Positions 13,600 to 16,253 of a stretch of 16,253 nucleotides of DNA are shown here, piece by piece. The DNA is taken from the NCBI GenBank assembly GCA_005789975.1, contig SXWC01000068.1, positions 1-16,253 on the forward strand, written 5' to 3'. The notes beneath the pieces are model-generated. The model did not search any database and was not told where the DNA came from. It saw nothing but the letters and a program-made list of their open reading frames with translations. The DNA comes from Planctomycetaceae bacterium. GTDB lineage: Bacteria > Planctomycetota > Planctomycetia > Pirellulales > UBA1268. A program made the translations under genes and the position numbers. The first letter of the stretch is position 1. Each line of letters begins with the position of its first letter.

Positions 13600-14996
13600 A
13601 TGCCCCGGCCGCCCGTCACGTGATGCTTCCCGCCCTCATCGCCGCGGTCTGCCTCGGCCCGCCGGCCTCGGGCGACGAGCCGGCCGCCCTCGGGCCCGGC
13701 GACTACTGCATCGTCGTCTCCCGATCGACCCGCGACGACCCGGCCTGGGGCAAGGTGGTCGATGCCCTGCTCGACAAGCATCGTGGCCGGCGGCCGCAGG
13801 TGCTCGTCTGGAAGACCACCCCGGAGGAGACGGTCGGGCTGCTCGCCGGGTCGCCGCCCCGCCATGCCTGCTTCGTCGCCCGCCCGGAGGAGGCGAGCCG
13901 CGAGTTCGTCGCCACGGTGCACCGGCTCACCCGCCGGCTCGACGACGATCCCTACACCGACGTTCTCTGGGGCATCCTCACCGGCTTCGATGCCGCCAAC
14001 GCCCTCACCATCGCGAGGCAGGCCGAGCCTCTCGTGGTGAAGCGGGTCACGGCCGGCACCTCGCTCGCGATGGATCGTGTCGTCGAGGGGGAATGGTATT
14101 CGGAGCTCGTGCAAAACCGGATGGTCCGCAAGGCGGCCGGCGGCGATGCGGTGGAGGCCCGCTGCCCCGACGACACCACCGCCCTCCTCGCGGCCCGCTG
14201 GAACGACGGCGTCACCGATCTCTTCGTGACCTCGGGCCATGCCACGGAGCGTGACTGGCAGATCGGGTTTTCCTACCGCAACGGTTCGTTTCGGTCGGGC
14301 GGTGGCAGGCTCTGGGGTCTCGACACCGCCGGCGTGCGGATCCCGATCGAGTCGGCCAACCCGAAGGTCTGGCTGCCGATCGGCAACTGCCTCGCGGGCA
14401 ACATCGACGGCCCCGACGCCCTCGCGCTGGCCTTCATGAACTCCGCCGGCGTTCGTCAGATGATCGGCTACACGGTTCCCACCTGGTTTGGCTACGCGGG
14501 CTGGGGATGCCTCGACTACTTCGTGGAGCAGCCGGGGCGGTTCACGCTCTGCGAGGCCTTCCACGCCAACCAGCACGCGCTGGTGCACAGGCTCGAGACC
14601 CGGGCCGCGGCCGAAGACGAAGCCGGCCTGCAGTTCGATCGCGACGTCCTCGCCTTCTACGGCGATCCGGCGTGGGAAGCCCGCATGGCCGGGGGGGCGG
14701 TCCAGTTTCGCCAGACTCTCACCGAAAAAGAGGGCGTGTTCACGCTCGACATCGTGCCGCTCGCCGGCGAACGCTCCTACGCTCCGGTCGATACCAACGG
14801 CTCGCAGCGGGGCGGAAGGCCGATCGTGCAGTTTCTCCCGCGGCGGCTGTCCGGCCTGAAGCTGATCGAGGGGGCCGACCTCAATCCCCTCGTCACCGAC
14901 ACGTTCGTGCTCGTGCCGCTGCCCTCCCCAGACTCCGACACTCCGCTCCGCGTGGTTTTCGGCGGCGATTCCGCCGCGGCCCCGCCCGCCGATTGA
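13596..14996 (+). CDS. Exported protein with predicted clan CD (gingipain/C25-like) cysteine-peptidase fold
   Basis: A 466-residue protein with a signal peptide at about residues 1-27 (MLPALIAAVCLGPPASG). The middle looks like a caspase/gingipain fold: DYCIVVSRST at 36-45 is a first strand, and VLWGILTGFDAANALTIA at about 123-140 corresponds to the region preceding the catalytic part in C25 proteins. A strand ending in His215 (LFVTSGHATERDW) and a strand ending in Cys265 (VWLPIGNCLAGNIDG) give the His-then-Cys order of clan CD. ALAFMNSAGVRQMIGYTVP, then GWGCLDYF and LCEAFHANQHALV follow. Related planctomycete proteins are, as I recall, hypothetical. Catalytic activity is inference: the usual HG after the His strand is HA here. 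Start: ATGA overlap with the TIM-barrel gene. The C-terminal 120 residues look like a beta-rich accessory domain. Confidence 0.7.
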   Translation: MNAPAARHVMLPALIAAVCLGPPASGDEPAALGPGDYCIVVSRSTRDDPAWGKVVDALLDKHRGRRPQVLVWKTTPEETVGLLAGSPPRHACFVARPEEASREFVATVHRLTRRLDDDPYTDVLWGILTGFDAANALTIARQAEPLVVKRVTAGTSLAMDRVVEGEWYSELVQNRMVRKAAGGDAVEARCPDDTTALLAARWNDGVTDLFVTSGHATERDWQIGFSYRNGSFRSGGGRLWGLDTAGVRIPIESANPKVWLPIGNCLAGNIDGPDALALAFMNSAGVRQMIGYTVPTWFGYAGWGCLDYFVEQPGRFTLCEAFHANQHALVHRLETRAAAEDEAGLQFDRDVLAFYGDPAWEARMAGGAVQFRQTLTEKEGVFTLDIVPLAGERSYAPVDTNGSQRGGRPIVQFLPRRLSGLKLIEGADLNPLVTDTFVLVPLPSPDSDTPLRVVFGGDSAAAPPAD

Positions 14997-15077
14997 CCTC
15001 CGGCGTATCATTCCGGCGCCCCTCCCCTCCTCCGGTTCTTCCTTCGGCACGGCCGCCGCCCCCCGCGGAGTCGTGCC
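14997..15077 (+). other. Leader region of the groEL-like gene
   Basis: This 81-bp gap separates the clan CD-like gene from the GroEL-like gene. It holds a pyrimidine-rich stretch and gcggag eight bases before the ATG as ribosome binding site. No CIRCE inverted repeat (ttagcactc-N9-gagtgctaa) and no groES gene are present, which is unusual for a main chaperonin locus and suits a secondary paralogue. Confidence 0.6.
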
Positions 15078-16253
15078 ATGACCCACAAGCGCATTCTGTT
15101 TCGCTCCGATGCCCGGGAGCGGGTGCTGCGGGGGGCGACCACGCTCGCCGACGCCGTCCGCGTCACGCTCGGACCGAAGAGCAAGTGCGTGCTGATCGGC
15201 AGGTCGTGGGGCAGCCCGCTGGTGTGCAACGACGGCGTGACGATCGTCAAGGAGATCGAACTGGAGGACCCGGAGGAAAATCTCGGCGCCCGCATGCTCC
15301 GCGAGGCGGCGGAGCGCACCGGAGACGTCGTGGGCGACGGCACGACCACCTCCACGCTCCTGGCCCACGCGATCTTCGCCGAGGGCCTCAAGAATCTCGC
15401 CGCGGGCGCCAGCGCCGTGGACATGAAGCGGGGGCTCGACCGCGGGCTGAGGGCCGCCGTCGCCGCGATCCGGTCGCTCTCGAAGCCGGTTGCGAGCAGG
15501 AAGGAGAAGGCGCAGGTCGCGGCCCTCTCGGCGCACAACGACTCGGCCCTCGGCGACTTCGTCGCCGAGGCGATGGACACGGTCGGCAGCGAGGGCGGGG
15601 TCACCGTCGAGGAGGCGAAGGGCACCGAGACCTCGATCGAGGTCGTGGATGGCATGCAGTTCGACCACGGACTGCTCTCGCCGTATTTCGTCACCGATCC
15701 GGAGCGGCAGCAGGCGGTGCTGGAGAATCCGCTCGTGCTCCTCCACGAGTCGAAGATCGCGAACCTCAAGGAGTTTCTCCCGTTTCTGGAGATGGTCGCG
15801 CAGCAGCGGCGGCCGCTGGTCGTGATCGCGGAGAGCGTGGAGGCCGAGGCCCTGGCCACGCTCGTGGTCAACCGGCTCCGCGGGATCCTCGAGTGCGTCG
15901 CGGTGAAGGCGCCGGGCTACGGCGACCGCCGCCGCGAGATGCTCGAAGACATGGCGACGCTCACCGGCGGCCGGCTGATCTCGACCGACCTGGGCGTCGC
16001 CCTCGACGGTGTGAAGGCGGCCGATCTCGGCAGCGCCGCCAAGGTGGCGGTGGACCGCGACACCACCACCATCATCGGCGGCAAGGGGGCCAAGGGGGCG
16101 ATCATGGCCCGCTGCGACGAGATTCGCCGCGGATCGGGCAGTCATGGCTTCGATGCGGCCCGGGGCGTGTATTGCGATCTCGTCGAGGCGGGGATCGTGG
16201 ATCCCACGAAAGTCGTCAGGGTGGCCCTCGAGAATGCCGTCAGCGTGGCGGGC
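15078..16253 (+). CDS. GroEL-like chaperonin with internal 120-residue deletion (3' end outside window)
   Basis: The 392 codons seen align without any gap to E. coli GroEL residues 1-351: LADAVRVTLGPK, Asp52 in NDGVTIVKE, Asp87 in GDGTTT, EGMQFD as DGMQFDHG, ALATLVVN, VKAPGYGDRRREML and TTTIIGG. At residue 351 (CDEIRR, codon 16128-16130) the protein jumps in frame to GSGSHGFDAARGVY, the equivalent of E. coli 472 onward (GDGNYGYNAATEEY), and continues GIVDPTKVVRVALENAVSVAG. Missing are the end of the apical domain, the whole returning intermediate-domain segment with the hydrolytic Asp398, and the start of the second equatorial segment. Such a protein should not hydrolyse ATP normally. It may be a degraded paralogue, a real shortened form or an assembly error. 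The frame is intact and no stop is seen before the right edge. Confidence 0.85.
   Translation, partial: MTHKRILFRSDARERVLRGATTLADAVRVTLGPKSKCVLIGRSWGSPLVCNDGVTIVKEIELEDPEENLGARMLREAAERTGDVVGDGTTTSTLLAHAIFAEGLKNLAAGASAVDMKRGLDRGLRAAVAAIRSLSKPVASRKEKAQVAALSAHNDSALGDFVAEAMDTVGSEGGVTVEEAKGTETSIEVVDGMQFDHGLLSPYFVTDPERQQAVLENPLVLLHESKIANLKEFLPFLEMVAQQRRPLVVIAESVEAEALATLVVNRLRGILECVAVKAPGYGDRRREMLEDMATLTGGRLISTDLGVALDGVKAADLGSAAKVAVDRDTTTIIGGKGAKGAIMARCDEIRRGSGSHGFDAARGVYCDLVEAGIVDPTKVVRVALENAVSVAG

Noticed and set aside
14997..15077. CIRCE element or groES upstream of the GroEL-like gene
   Set aside because: No ttagcactc/gagtgctaa pair is present, and the upstream gene is the clan CD-like protein, not groES.
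13503..16145. An 880-codon open frame on the minus strand across the clan CD-like and GroEL-like genes
   Set aside because: It is antisense to two genes with clear protein families; its translation is low-complexity His/Arg/Gly-rich without motifs. Long antisense frames are common in high-G+C genes.
16131..16253. Frameshift or new gene at the GroEL junction
   Set aside because: The frame is unbroken and the downstream sequence still aligns to GroEL (GIVDPTKV...VSVAG), so this is a deletion rather than a frameshift or fusion to another family.

Overview
The window is high-G+C bacterial chromosome with little non-coding space, and almost certainly comes from a planctomycete. The best evidence is the S8 protease at 929-3193, which carries the arginine-rich N-terminus ending in an LExRxxLAA-type motif that recurs in planctomycete surface proteins. 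Supporting evidence is the glycine-rich exported protein of planctomycete type and the density of exported proteins of unknown role. No tRNA, rRNA, CRISPR array, insertion sequence or integrase is visible.

Layout: (1) 1-513, plus strand: the 3' end of a class I DAHP synthase gene followed closely by a single-domain rhodanese. (2) 514-928: a 415-bp gene-free stretch holding a folded REP/MITE-like element and an array built on a 7/14-bp period. (3) 929-6548, minus strand: a run of four exported-protein genes, read from the right: NTF2-like protein, glycine-rich protein, cyclase-family hydrolase (TGATG-coupled to the gene before it) and subtilisin-like protease. (4) 6549-7135: a divergent intergenic region, a 75-aa exported peptide, and a triplicated 13-bp unit that puts stop codons in all frames at a convergent gene end. 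(5) 7129-8738, minus strand: an emfourin-DUF1353 fusion gene overlapping by four bases a SprT-like zinc metalloprotease gene. (6) 8969-11188, plus strand: an NAD-dependent epimerase/dehydratase and a sarcosine/N-methyltryptophan-oxidase-like flavoenzyme, followed by a heptamer array. (7) 11283-12600, minus strand: a TrmH/SpoU rRNA methyltransferase and a VOC (glyoxalase-fold) protein. (8) 12673-14996, plus strand: a Tat-exported TIM-barrel protein overlapping by four bases a gene for a predicted gingipain/caspase-fold (clan CD) exported protein. (9) 15078 to the right edge: a GroEL paralogue that aligns without gaps to E. coli GroEL up to residue 351 and then jumps in frame to the equivalent of residue 472.

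The items most worth a second look are the GroEL with exactly 120 residues missing, the emfourin-DUF1353 fusion coupled to a metalloprotease gene, the clan CD-like protein coupled to a Tat-exported TIM barrel, and the short-period repeats that sit just after stop codons. All family calls come from reading motifs by eye; no database search was run.
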